A DNA stretch of 64,000 nucleotides, from contig JAKGHH010000008.1 of assembly GCA_022828595.1 (NCBI GenBank), positions 742,728 to 806,727 on the forward strand, written 5' to 3'. Shown one piece after another: positions 59,301 to 64,000 of the stretch. Position numbers and translations under genes: made by a program. Source of the DNA: Nelumbo lutea (taxonomy: Eukaryota > Streptophyta > Magnoliopsida > Proteales > Nelumbonaceae). The notes under the pieces are model-generated. The model saw only the letters and a program-made list of their open reading frames with translations. It searched no databases and was not told the origin of the DNA. Numbering within the stretch: the stretch's first letter is position 1; each line of letters starts with the position of its first letter.

Positions 59301-59346
59301 AGTAGCAACAAAGACTAAAACTTTGCATGATGCATGTGATCGATTG
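29922..59346 (+). CDS. COG3: COG3, conserved oligomeric Golgi complex subunit 3 (5' part, six exons)
   Basis: COG3 is a lobe A subunit of the COG complex, which tethers vesicles returning within the Golgi. Six exons join in one open frame of 164 codons: [14 protein letters not shown]..., [10 protein letters not shown] / [20 protein letters not shown]..., [21 protein letters not shown] / [15 protein letters not shown] / [20 protein letters not shown] / [24 protein letters not shown]. The run of segments is that of plant COG3 (Arabidopsis At1g73430, from memory), which is about 780 residues long. All splice sites are GT-AG and every intron is phase 0. Introns are 1495, 254, 19434, 90 and 7660 bp; the sixth exceeds 4650 bp. 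The next expected segment, starting near LMEKQKLMEF, is not found before 64000, so the gene runs out of the window. The long introns are filled by retroelements, yet the exons are clean. Confidence 0.85.
30006..31500 (+). other. COG3 intron 1
   Basis: T-rich intron with one MITE (31100-31198) and an internal duplication: CAAATATGAGCTTCATTGC at about 30987 recurs as CAAATATGAACTTCATTGC at about 31379. Confidence 0.7.
31100..31198. mobile_element. 99-bp Harbinger-like MITE, near-perfect TIR
   Basis: TTA duplication at 31097-31099 and 31199-31201. TIR of 29 bp with one mismatch: GGCTCTGTTTGGGAAGAGTG from the left, GGCTCGGTTTGGGAAGAGTG from the right, then CAAATACAA on both. Young by TIR match; it lies inside COG3 intron 1. 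Confidence 0.78.
31501..31584 (+). CDS. COG3: COG3 exon 2
   Basis: 28 codons [20 protein letters not shown]...PINV. Acceptor TGTTTTGCAG/ATT at 31500; donor GTG/GTGGGC at 31584, a weak donor that could alternatively be three bases earlier, at AAT/GTGGTG. Confidence 0.83.
31839..31946 (+). CDS. COG3: COG3 exon 3
   Basis: 36 codons from [11 protein letters not shown] to EAVLVNTHQ. Acceptor TATCTTGCAG, donor CAG/GTTTGC. It is followed by the 19.4-kb intron. Confidence 0.85.
32130..33140 (-). pseudogene. Copia reverse transcriptase relic
   Basis: On the minus strand around 33130-32970 one reads ...[22 protein letters not shown]..., a copia RT N-terminus. Around 32370-32320 comes a [16 protein letters not shown] segment of the RT C-terminus. 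Frames are broken throughout and a MITE (32580-32898) interrupts it. It is separate from the larger copia element that starts at 33.4 kb. Confidence 0.52.
32580..32898. mobile_element. Harbinger-like MITE, 40-bp TIR
   Basis: TAA duplication at 32577-32579 and 32899-32901. The TIR GTATGTGTTTGGTTCC continues for about 38 bp to GTTTATTGAGTAAACG with few mismatches. Inserted in the copia RT relic. Confidence 0.73.
33238..33380. mobile_element. Foldback MITE with CTACTACCCACAAGAC arms
   Basis: The 16-bp arms CTACTACCCACAAGAC and the exact inverse are at 33238-33253 and 33365-33380; TGAATC/GATTCA words extend the symmetry beyond a 5-bp gap. The interior has a ATGGGAGATGTTCC core shared with 23509 and 25347. 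Confidence 0.57.
33446..33791 (-). repeat. 3' LTR of outer copia
   Basis: TGTCTAGTAAGACTGC...CTACATCTCTAAA, matching the right LTR except for the purine-rich GAA tract and scattered changes. Confidence 0.75.
33810..35646 (-). pseudogene. Outer copia RT-RNase H, broken
   Basis: The minus-strand frame 35381-34911 gives the RT front ([61 protein letters not shown]). 34653-34318 gives the RT end ([20 protein letters not shown]). 34116-33871 gives RNase H ([25 protein letters not shown]). 35646-35287 is the linker before RT. Frameshifts and stops separate the blocks. Confidence 0.72.
35880..36153 (+). repeat. 5' LTR of nested copia
   Basis: 274 bp, TG...CA, with reiterated TTTCTTTCTA units and a TATAAATATGCCC promoter/R-region motif near 36094. 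Confidence 0.9.
36310..37502 (+). pseudogene. Nested copia gag-protease
   Basis: Starts at ATG 36310 ([12 protein letters not shown]) but meets early in-frame stops at about 36438, 36475 and 36502 and a frameshift near 36591. From 36534 the frame is open: gag core ([38 protein letters not shown]), CCHC knuckle [14 protein letters not shown], then the protease site [13 protein letters not shown] stop at 37501 cuts the protease. The TGG-to-TAG change at LK*SQL fits C-to-T decay. Confidence 0.8.
37503..39177 (+). pseudogene. Nested copia protease end and integrase
   Basis: 37533-37724 continues the protease end ([16 protein letters not shown]). After a frameshift near 37840, 37888-39177 runs open through the integrase core: DIWGPSQIP (first D), RSDNATNYF (second D), [12 protein letters not shown] (E), then [18 protein letters not shown] and a Ser/Pro-rich linker toward RT. 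Confidence 0.82.
39240..40739 (+). pseudogene. Nested copia reverse transcriptase-RNase H
   Basis: RT block 39249-39671 ([56 protein letters not shown]) ends in a stop where SPRA(W)FGRF is expected, a TGG-to-TGA change. 39693-40148 has the catalytic [11 protein letters not shown] further stop stands at the VLSQFMHNP position. 40152-40739 is RNase H ([57 protein letters not shown]), ending just before the PPT. Confidence 0.85.
40747..41015 (+). repeat. 3' LTR of nested copia
   Basis: 269 bp, TGTTGGAAAATGTGG...CCAAAACA. By eye it differs from the 5' LTR at about three positions outside the TTTCT tract, plus small indels. Confidence 0.9.
41101..41400 (+). repeat. 5' LTR of gag-only element
   Basis: 300 bp with a (CT)n run at about 41304-41340 and a local tandem duplication of the AATCAGTTTTACAAGAGG unit (41133 and 41170), absent from the 3' LTR. 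Confidence 0.86.
41420..42784 (+). CDS. Gypsy-type gag-protease polyprotein, intact
   Basis: A single open frame of 454 codons starting six bases after the PBS. Residues ~70-215 are a retrotrans_gag domain ([90 protein letters not shown]). At ~283-300 is a CxxC...GHCC zinc knuckle ([14 protein letters not shown]). At ~345-430 is an aspartic protease ([14 protein letters not shown]; closing [15 protein letters not shown]). The stop follows the protease core with no pol. Gag packages RNA into particles and the protease cuts gag; without pol the element would need reverse transcriptase from a related element. No stop or frameshift is seen, in contrast to neighbouring copies. Confidence 0.86.
   Translation: MTNTRNTSVDTRMDQMEVEIHRISSDLKEMKEGFTALLLRLEQGATNTDRGSQKERCNENNCRTRAATRIAKIDFPIFSGGDPTPWILRAERYFDYHETSGQDRVALASAHLEGEAILWFQWYRRGHPRQTWADFTDAMTVRFGSSGFEDLDENLAKLRQVGSVKEYQMEFEWLAVRVQGWMEKALVGSFVGGLKEELRLEVKAMQPTSVINEATLARLYEDKFSRARKVQRPWGPEARREQERTTTPDKEEGVLGPGPLVPFKRLTWAEMQAPRDKGLCYNCEEKFELGHCCRKQQAFLLQTDAEEEDDITGCGESNPGWEIQSNGTPEISLQAFTGLASPQTMRVVGLILGSQVSILIDSGSSLNFITQVLVDKMGLLVQPTTAFTVHVANGNNLSCNSICMGLPLKIQGHLFAVDLYPLHLSGADVVLGIQWLRQLGPVVCDWARLTMDFT
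42984..43257 (+). repeat. 3' LTR of gag-only element
   Basis: 274 bp; the same termini as the 5' LTR, a shorter (CT)n run, and its own small duplication of ATCCACTTG(T/G)AACAACT. Confidence 0.86.
43290..43720 (-). pseudogene. Outer copia integrase fragment
   Basis: The minus strand carries integrase words near the catalytic D and E (an [13 protein letters not shown] stretch about 43535, a [18 protein letters not shown] stretch about 43440-43400) across frame breaks. The gap to the next copia segment at about 43.97 kb is filled by sequence repeating AGAATAGG(T/C)TGTTCTACAATGC. Confidence 0.5.
43964..44520 (-). pseudogene. Outer copia protease end and GAG-pre-integrase
   Basis: The minus-strand frame 44455-43964 has [35 protein letters not shown] and the [19 protein letters not shown] zinc-binding lead of integrase. 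The protease active site would lie just upstream, where a stop intervenes. Confidence 0.65.
44560..45581 (-). pseudogene. Outer copia gag
   Basis: 45581-45114 encodes the gag front ([53 protein letters not shown]). 44979-44602 has the CCHC knuckle [15 protein letters not shown] frameshift region at 44980-45113 separates them. Confidence 0.68.
46187..46523 (-). repeat. 5' LTR of outer copia
   Basis: TGTCTAGTAAGACTGC...CATCTCTACA with a (GAA)n tract at about 46254-46290. The minus-strand 5' LTR; its inner edge is next to the tRNA-Met-type PBS. Confidence 0.75.
46524..47117. other. Intron sequence with hAT-like MITE tail
   Basis: 46890-47084 (TTGGGCATGCTCGGGC ... CCCAAGTTGCACCCCTA) resembles the right part of the hAT-like MITEs. 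The left terminus is not identifiable, and no gene is present. Confidence 0.42.
47118..47405 (+). mobile_element. Probable LINE 3' end (5'-truncated)
   Basis: A G/T-rich segment ends CTTTTATTGTTTCAATAAAT...ATCTTCAAAAAAG, like the 3' tails of plant L1 copies. Imperfect direct repeats AAAACACTTACAATTG...GACATGGATG (about 47094) and AAAACACTTAAACTAAC...ATGG (about 47415) flank it and may be the target duplication. No coding part is recognised. Confidence 0.38.
47554..48500 (-). pseudogene. Copia integrase fragment
   Basis: The minus-strand frame 47772-47554 reads [23 protein letters not shown]...[23 protein letters not shown], the integrase D...E region. Upstream 48085-47816 holds the core start ([16 protein letters not shown] and FIDDY-like words in another frame). 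48330-48500 resembles the GAG-pre-integrase lead. About 320 bp of unrelated AT-rich sequence (48000-48320) splits it. Confidence 0.55.
48547..49946 (+). pseudogene. L1-type LINE 3' end, RNase H, split by a MITE
   Basis: 48547-48898 gives [16 protein letters not shown] words, then [28 protein letters not shown], the start of RNase H. The MITE 48899-49502 is inserted next, and 49511-49680 continues with [38 protein letters not shown] 3' UTR and poly(A) at about 49932-49946 end it. The copy is truncated at the 5' end and has frame breaks. Confidence 0.65.
48899..49502. mobile_element. MITE with CATAGTTTTCAAGGC ends, exact 8-bp TSD (copy 1)
   Basis: ATTTGGGT is duplicated exactly at 48891-48898 and 49503-49510. 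Ends CATAGTTTTCAAGGCGCC and, inverted, CACAGTTGTCAAGGCGAC. GC-rich subterminal CGCCTAGGCG-like words surround an AT-rich core. The same structure is present at 57652-58264. Confidence 0.82.
49985..50570 (-). pseudogene. RTE-type LINE ORF2 C-terminus
   Basis: The minus strand reads [18 protein letters not shown]...[35 protein letters not shown], the C-terminal tail of plant RTE LINEs (family pattern GVAPIEDKMRENRLRWFGHV). It ends in GTTGGAACAAGGCTTAGATGA on the complement at about 50036-50056, the usual RTE 3' tail words. An internal deletion removes the segment between QQM and NLGAAP. Confidence 0.65.
50571..51380 (+). other. End of COG3 intron 3
   Basis: No gene or complete transposon seen. 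A segment at about 51120-51280 (TTTTGTGGGAGTTATGAATATG ... GCAATAAAATTACC ... TCTCAAAAAAATG) resembles a LINE 3' tail. Confidence 0.45.
51381..51425 (+). CDS. COG3: COG3 exon 4 (45 bp)
   Basis: 15 codons [15 protein letters not shown]. Acceptor GGGTGCAG, donor GAG/GTAAGT (strong). A microexon-sized exon lying after the 19.4-kb intron. Confidence 0.85.
51516..51590 (+). CDS. COG3: COG3 exon 5
   Basis: 25 codons [20 protein letters not shown]...LHK. Acceptor CTATAAACAG, donor AAG/GTAAGT. Separated from exon 4 by only 90 bp. Confidence 0.87.
51591..52416 (+). other. COG3 intron 5, proximal part
   Basis: AT-rich; no gene, RNA or transposon recognised. Confidence 0.5.
52417..52787 (+). repeat. 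Putative 5' LTR of truncated copia
   Basis: The right boundary is fixed by the adjacent PBS; the left boundary TGATAGAA is inferred from the TG rule because the 3' LTR is missing. Pyrimidine-rich TTCTTCTTCC tracts lie at 52672-52745. Confidence 0.5.
53259..54196 (+). pseudogene. Truncated copia gag
   Basis: 53259-53891 is the gag front ([80 protein letters not shown]). A frameshift near 53860-53888 leads into 53888-54196 with the CCHC knuckle [15 protein letters not shown] stop at 54194 closes it. Confidence 0.78.
54206..54646 (+). pseudogene. Truncated copia protease
   Basis: Contains the retropepsin site [14 protein letters not shown], the flap region [16 protein letters not shown] and [19 protein letters not shown]. 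The catalytic DSG is intact. It ends at a TAG where the family reads FQDL. Confidence 0.75.
54665..55535 (+). pseudogene. Truncated copia GAG-pre-integrase and integrase
   Basis: 54665-54940 is the zinc-binding lead ([27 protein letters not shown]). 54974-55159 is the core start ([28 protein letters not shown]). After a +1 shift, 55140-55535 continues through [17 protein letters not shown] and [17 protein letters not shown] to [13 protein letters not shown] is absent. Confidence 0.75.
55536..56252 (+). other. Intron 5 sequence, possible LINE tails
   Basis: G/T-rich 55540-55810 ends ATATATTTCCAATTATTATAAAAAAAA like a LINE 3' end. 55830-56090 starts with an A-rich/TTTATTAAAAGG word that could be another LINE tail in reverse. 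No domain is recognised. Confidence 0.4.
56268..57622 (+). mobile_element. 5'-truncated L1-type LINE with 15-bp TSD
   Basis: AACATGCACGAGAGG is present at 56253-56267 and 57623-57637. Between them, 56306-56707 holds the end of ORF2's RT/zf-RVT junction ([53 protein letters not shown]). 56870-57175 reads as RNase H ([19 protein letters not shown]..., [21 protein letters not shown]) with one internal stop. An A-rich tail (TTTGAAAAAAACGA) ends it at 57622. The MITE 57340-57569 sits in its 3' UTR. Confidence 0.75.
57340..57569. mobile_element. Foldback MITE with AAGGTTCAAA ends, 8-bp TSD
   Basis: TATATGCT is duplicated at 57332-57339 and 57570-57577. Inverted ends AAGGTTCAAAATATCGATAC and AAGGTTCAAAGTATCGACAC; internal CCGATACGCC / GTGTATCGGGG words give more pairing. 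Decayed relatives lie at 5325-5510 and 10430-10600. The superfamily could be hAT (8 bp) or Mutator (9 bp with a mismatch). Confidence 0.78.
57652..58264. mobile_element. MITE with CATAGTTTTCAAGGC ends, exact 8-bp TSD (copy 2)
   Basis: TTATATAC is duplicated exactly at 57644-57651 and 58265-58272. Ends CATAGTTTTCAAGGCCAAGG and, inverted, CATAGTTGTCAAGGCGACAC. It aligns along its length with copy 1 at 48899-49502 (shared GGGTAGTTCCCTAGGT, AAATATAGGGGCTGAA, TGTTGATTAAACCCTAA). Confidence 0.84.
58273..59250 (+). other. Distal part of COG3 intron 5
   Basis: No gene recognised. 58540-58660 has a short coding-like stretch ([23 protein letters not shown]) of unknown origin, possibly a decayed retroelement. 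Confidence 0.45.
59251..59346 (+). CDS. COG3: COG3 exon 6
   Basis: 32 codons [16 protein letters not shown]...[10 protein letters not shown]. Acceptor ATCTTTACAG, donor TTG/GTAAAA. This is the last exon that I can place in the window. Confidence 0.86.
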
Positions 59347-60162
59347 GTAAAATCCTGCTCAAGTATCCTGGTTTGAATTTGTTGTTTGGCTTAGTTGTTT
59401 TGTAAATTGTTGCTGTTAAACTTCAATGTCATGTAACCTAACCTTTTTGTCTTTGATTGGCTATGTTGACATTACAATACATGGATGATTGGTTTAAGGT
59501 ATGTGTAATTTGCATGGATGTATCATGTCTATATCCATTGGATTTATATTTCTATATTTAGGTGTATCTTGTGATATTGAAAACCAGCGCCTGTAGGTGT
59601 ATAGGATCTGAATTTAGTATAGTTGGTCTTGAGTATTTCATGCTGAACTAAAAGGTAGAGGCTATTTTAAGATTAAATACTAAATTAAAATGTTATAATA
59701 GTAATTAGATATATTATTTATTTGGCAGGTTTTGTCTCCTATTCAAGGAGAAAGCAAATTATACCGCAATGGTTGTTCCCTCAATAACAAGGGCATAGTT
59801 GTCAGGGCATATAAGCAATTCTATGTGACAGGGAGTTCCTAGTTCCTAGGTCTTGCCTAGGCAATAGAATTTTACAAGGAAAAAACTAAACTGAAAAAAT
59901 ATCAATGCTCTTTACAAATGACATTGATTTCCTATGAAAACATGGCAAATCATCATATTCCAAAGGACAAAAGCATGAGTATTTAATAAAGCAATTGCAT
60001 GTGCCATTTATGAAGCACAATGGCAGGATAGGATTCGTGTAGCAGGCCTCAAACAGTTGGGATTATGGATGAATTAAGTTTAGTATAAAGAAGGCTATAA
60101 TTTATACCAATAAAAAAAGGGAAAATAACAAGGGGCAGAGAGAAACTGTAGAAAAAAGAAGA
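59347..60162 (+). other. Start of COG3 intron 6
   Basis: No next COG3 exon is found. At about 59789-59870 a relic (GCATAGTTGTCAGGGCATAT ... TCCTAGGTCTTGCCTAGGCAATAGAATTTT) matches the end region of the CATAGTTTTC MITE family, giving a third, half copy. Confidence 0.5.
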
Positions 60163-60180
60163 AATTTTGTTCTTCTATTT

Positions 60181-60588
60181 TTTTTTTGATCAGCAAGAAA
60201 AGCATTAAACTAATCTGCACCCACAAACAATCAGTTACAGTTCTTCCCAGTACAATGTAGATCTATTTGCCCCTTGTTTTTCTACGGTATCCGCCATCCT
60301 ATTTGCACTCCGTTTGACCCAACCAAACTGAGAGTTGATCCTCGTTGTAAGTATGTCAATTTCTCTGAAGATAAATTTGAGCTTCCAAGGTACTGAAGTT
60401 ATGCTTTTAGCCAAAGAAATGACCAGTAGTGAGTGTCCTATTTCTAAGTCTGTTATTCCTATCTGCTCAGCCATCTTTAGACCTTGAAGTAGGGCTAGAG
60501 ATTCAGCCTGTATTGAGTCACCAATACCTATTGGTCCTGAGAAGAGTGCCACCACCACACCCTGATGATTTGTAATCACACCCCCTAT
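60181..60588 (-). mobile_element. 5'-truncated LINE (RNase H only) with 18-bp TSD
   Basis: AATTTTGTTCTTCTATTT at 60163-60180 and AATTTTGTCCTTCTATTT at 60589-60606 are direct repeats with one mismatch. Between them, on the minus strand, 60579-60235 is an open RNase H segment ([66 protein letters not shown]). A poly(T) at 60181-60187 is the poly(A) tail. Its protein closely resembles that of the LINE at 56268-57622, so both come from one family. Confidence 0.8.
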
Positions 60589-60960
60589 AATTTTGTCCTT
60601 CTATTTCTCTTCTCAAAACTCTTATAGGTTGTATCAACACACTTATTAATAAGATGTAGCCATAGTTATAATTTTGTGAGGTACCTGCCTTGTAAGTTTT
60701 GATCTTATTTGTGTTTAGACTAGGTGCCCCACCTTTAGGGCTGTCAATGGACTCTGAAAGTCCCATACCTGATTTGACTCTGAATCCAACTATCTTGGAT
60801 TTGGATGTTAGAAGTTGCGTCTGGTTAATAATCAGATTGGGTGTGGATTTGATAATTGAAAATGATTTCATTAACCAGAAGGAAATAGATTTTACAAGAA
60901 GCCCTTGGAGAGGCACGAGATGCAGCCTCCCCTAACCGTTACAAGAGATCAGAAATAAAA

Positions 60961-62001
60961 TTACAATGCTGCCCAGAATAAATTATCCCTAGTAGAACCC
61001 TGTTTAGCAAGATGGTCAGCCAAAGCATTTGCCTCCCTACCCACCCACTGATATCTACATGTTATGTGCCTTGTTAACCATTTAACTTTTCTGATGAGAT
61101 CCCTATAACTCCAAACAACTGAGTCTGGATTTGACAGCCAGCCCAAAATCACCTTAGAATCCCCTTCAACCAATAGGTTCTCCACTCCTAGTTGATTAGC
61201 AATCTGAATTCCCTGTACTGCAGCCAATATCTCAGCTCTTGTAGAGTCCCCTATCCCTACCGGGACTGAGAAAAAGGATATGATGTTGCTATTTTCATTC
61301 CTCAAAACTCCTCCAATGCCAGACGGTCCTGGATTACCCTGGCTGCTACCGTCAAAATTCAGTTTAAAAAAATCTTCTGGGGGAGTTACCCAAACTGTAG
61401 TGGCTCTGGTTTTTCTAACCGAAGTGTGTGCAACTTGTGGTCCAATTTCTTCAGATATCATCAAAAGAAAAAGAGCTGAAAGAATCCAAGGATTTCAGCC
61501 AATGGATAGTTCTGGTTAAGATACATTTCTTTCTTCCCAAATTGTCCATAAGGTGGCTGCTCTGAAAAATCTCCACATACTCCTTCCTCTTTTTGTTAGG
61601 CAACCAAAGGTGGTTGATGCGAATAATGATTTTACCTCTGTTGGTTGATTCCACCAAATCTAAACAAAACAAATATCCAATCCCAAAGAGCTGCAGCAAA
61701 GGAACAAGAAACGAGTAAGTGGTAATAGTCCTCACTATGAAAATTGCACATTACACACCAGTTTGGGGACAAACAAATAAAAGGCTTTTCCTTTGTAAGT
61801 TCTCCAAAGTATTGATCTTACCAAGGTACACTTCCCAGCAAAAACAACAATTTTGGGGGGCACAAGCTTTGTCCAAACTTCTTTCACTGGGAAAGGCTCA
61901 AAAGAAGTGCTCAAACAAAGGGATTTGAAGAATGAAGCACAAGTGAAAGAACCTTTTGGGATAGGAGTCCACACCCTTTTATCAGGAGAAGAGGGGTCCA
62001 A
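60961..62001 (-). pseudogene. LINE zf-RVT and RNase H
   Basis: 62001-61735 is the zf-RVT region (RVWTPIPKGSFTCASFFKSL, VWTKLVPPKIVVFAGKC). 61735-61451 continues to HWLKSLDSFSSFSFDDI. 61464-60961 is RNase [21 protein letters not shown] (first D), NPGPSGIGGVLR, VPVGIGDSTRAEILAAVQGI (E), LVEGDSKVILGWL (D), then VGREANALADHLAKQG (final D). All four catalytic acids are visible. Frame breaks separate it from the RT. Confidence 0.8.
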
Positions 62002-62180
62002 ACAAACACTATCTAGAATGGATAGAAGTTCAGTAACACAAGCAAGCTCCTCCTCCCTTAAGCCCCTTCAAAAACCAAAGTCCTAGCTCAAGGATAAAGG
62101 TAAAATTGGAGGGGGAAGAAGGACAGAGATAACCTTTTTTTTATGAAGGGAAAGGGCATACGGAGAAGGAAACAAGTCTT

Positions 62181-63920
62181 TTAGAGGTTGATTACCCACC
62201 CAAGTGTCTTCCCCAAAAAGAACCAACACGTATCATACCTTACATACTGAAGGAACTTGGGGAGGACACCATGTATTGCCTTCCACGTTGTTGTTTGGGT
62301 GGCTCGATGAGATACCCCAGCATCCCAACCAGAGACAGAACAACCATGAATACTAAGCACAACCCTGTGCCACAAACTTTCTCTTTCCAAAGGCCATCTC
62401 CATAGCCACTTTCCCAATAAAGCTTCATTTTTTAAAACCAAATTCCCTAATCCCAAACCCCCCGCCTCTTTACTCCGACAAACTGTCTCCCAATTAACTA
62501 AGTGACCCTTTTTCTCCTCCCCTGGTTCCCAAAGGAAATCTTTCATCATTTTTTCTAATTTTCTAGCCTCCCTATGGGGAATCCTAAACACAGAGAGGTA
62601 ATAGACTGATAAATTAGCAAGTGTAGCCTTAATCAAAGTTACCCTTCCTCCCATAGTGATATAATTCTTTTTCCAAGTTGCCAACTTTCTTTCAAATTTC
62701 TCAACAACTGGGTACCAAAATCTACTTTCCCTAGGATTCCCATCCAAAGGTAAACCCAAATAAGTCAAGGGCCAAGAAGAAATAGAGCATTCCAAAGAGT
62801 TAGCAATAGACTCAACTTCATTGTCATCCATATTGACCCCTACCACACAGCTTTTTTCAAAGTGGATCTTTAAATTGGAAACTCTCTCGAAGTGTAATAC
62901 TAGATCCTTAAGGGTTCCCACTCTTCTTGGCTCACTTCCCTCACAAAAAATAATGTCATCTGCAAACTGGAGATGAGTTACAGAGACATTATTCCTTCCA
63001 ATCTTCCAACCACCTATTACCTCCTCCCTCTCTGCTTTTGATATCAATATACTCAACTCATCCGCCACCAAAGTAAATAGAAAAGGAGAAAGAGGATCAT
63101 CCTGTCTCAAGCCTTTGTAGGCTGGAAAGAAATCCTTTACCACTCCATTCACTAGCACAGAGTAATGAATTGAAGTGAGGCAACCAATCATCCATAAGCA
63201 CCATCTCTCCCCAAACCCACAAGTCCTAAGTATCTCCAAAAGGAAACTCCAGTCCACCATATCATATGCCTTCTCAAGGTCCAACTTGCAAGCAAAGCCT
63301 GGGCCCCCTGATTTCCTCATATCCTCTACACATTCGTTTGCTATTAGGATTTGATTGGTTATCTGCCTACCTTGTATGAAGGCTCCTTGAGCTTGACTGA
63401 TGATAGATGGTAAGACCACTTTGATCCTTAAGGATAGCACCTTTGCCAAGATTTTATAGATGCTTGTCACCAAACTAATGGGCCTGTAGTCTTTCGGGTG
63501 TTTAGCATCAATCTTTTTCGGAATGAGAGCTAAAAAAGTGGCATTTATTCCAAGGCTAATCACATGTCTCTCTTCAAACTCCTTGAAAACCTCAACCAGA
63601 TCCTCCTTAATTATTCTCTAGCAATCTTGGTAAAAGGCCATGGTGAAACCATCCGAGCCTAGTGCCTTTGATCTATCCATAGAGAACACCGCTTGTTTGA
63701 TTTCTTCTTCTTCAAAGTTCCTTTCCAGCCACCCTGAAATGTTCTCATCTAGCCTTGGCCACTCTAATCCTTCCAGCCTCTCTTTAAAGTTTAGCGGTCC
63801 TCCCATCCTTGACTTGAAGTGATCCACAAAAATCCTTTCTATCTCTTCTTGAGAGGAGAAGATTTCACCATCAATTTCTAATTTGGTCACAACATTTTTT
63901 CTCTGTCTCCCATTAGCCAA
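62181..63920 (-). pseudogene. LINE reverse transcriptase
   Basis: 63920-63618 is the region before RT (NGRQRKNVVTKLEIDGEI, FSMDRSKALGSDGFTMAFYQDC) and ends in a stop. 63563-62181 is a 460-codon open frame with the RT motifs: LIPKKIDAKHPKDYRPISLV, GAFIQGRQITNQIL, CKLDLEKAYDMVDW, GLRQDDPLSPFLFTLVADEL (family GLRQGDPLSP, so one Gly is changed to Asp), LQFADDIIF (catalytic FADD), and PLTYLGLPLDGNPR. It continues into the thumb and the WKAIHGVLP region. The stop and the altered Gly argue that the copy is dead or recently disabled. Confidence 0.83.
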
Positions 63921-64000
63921 AGCATGAAAATATTTGGTATTCCCATCACCTTCCTTGATCCATCTATGCCTTGACTTTTGCCTCCAAGAGATTTCCTCTC

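Larger units (their letters stand above)
60860..64000 (-). mobile_element. L1-type LINE, ORF2, running off the window
   Basis: A minus-strand non-LTR element. Order from 64000 downward: RT lead, RT core, zf-RVT, RNase H, 3' UTR, ending near 60860. The endonuclease domain and ORF1, if present, lie beyond 64000. Few breaks are seen: one stop near 63617, a frame change near 62180-62000, and others in the zf-RVT part. It lies in the COG3 intron beyond exon 6. Confidence 0.8.

Noticed and set aside
59470..59505. Next COG3 exon (ATGGATGATTGGTTTAAG before GTATGTG)
   Set aside because: A donor-like GTATGTG follows, but the peptide does not match the COG3 segment expected after CDRL.

Overview
This is a window of AT-rich nuclear DNA from a flowering plant. 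The evidence is intron-split plant genes, an F-box gene of a plant-specific type, plant-type Ty1/copia, Ty3/gypsy and L1/RTE LINE remains, and many hAT-, PIF/Harbinger- and Mutator-like MITEs. The species cannot be fixed from sequence. The intron style (very long and full of LINE and copia insertions) suits a woody or early-diverging lineage, but that is only an impression.

There are two host genes. (1) An intronless F-box protein gene at 17855-19099 (+), with a possible 5' UTR intron upstream. (2) The 5' part of COG3, subunit 3 of the conserved oligomeric Golgi tethering complex, on + from 29922. Six coding exons can be placed by splice sites and a continuous reading frame: 29922-30005, 31501-31584, 31839-31946, 51381-51425, 51516-51590 and 59251-59346. 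They encode 164 codons; the remaining roughly four fifths of the protein must lie beyond 64000. Everything from about 30 kb to the window end is therefore the COG3 transcription unit, and the retroelements there are intronic.

Layout: 1-5.8 kb, intergenic MITE and LINE relics. 5826-9931, a deleted Ty3/gypsy element (minus) with two LTRs and a 5-bp target duplication (TSD). 10.2-15.3 kb, a SINE, a Mutator-like foldback element and hAT-like MITEs. 16.2-19.1 kb, the F-box gene. 20-29 kb, intergenic DNA packed with MITEs, several nested in each other, plus a LINE relic. 29.9-32 kb, COG3 exons 1-3. 31947-51380, a 19.4-kb intron holding a minus-strand copia element (about 33.4-46.5 kb) into which a younger copia (35880-41015, +) and a short gag-protease-only LTR element (41101-43257, +) have inserted, followed by further copia, L1 and RTE relics. 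51.4-51.6 kb, exons 4-5. 51.6-59.25 kb, an intron with a 3'-truncated copia, a LINE with a 15-bp TSD and two MITEs. 59.25-59.35 kb, exon 6. 60-64 kb, two minus-strand LINEs, the second running off the window.

The most useful observations are: COG3 split across very large introns whose exons are all in phase 0; the datable three-level LTR nest; the gag-protease-only element with intact LTRs; precise TSDs for many unlabelled MITEs; a foldback family sharing a GGGAACATCTCCC-like core; and a 35-codon tandem duplication inside the F-box gene.
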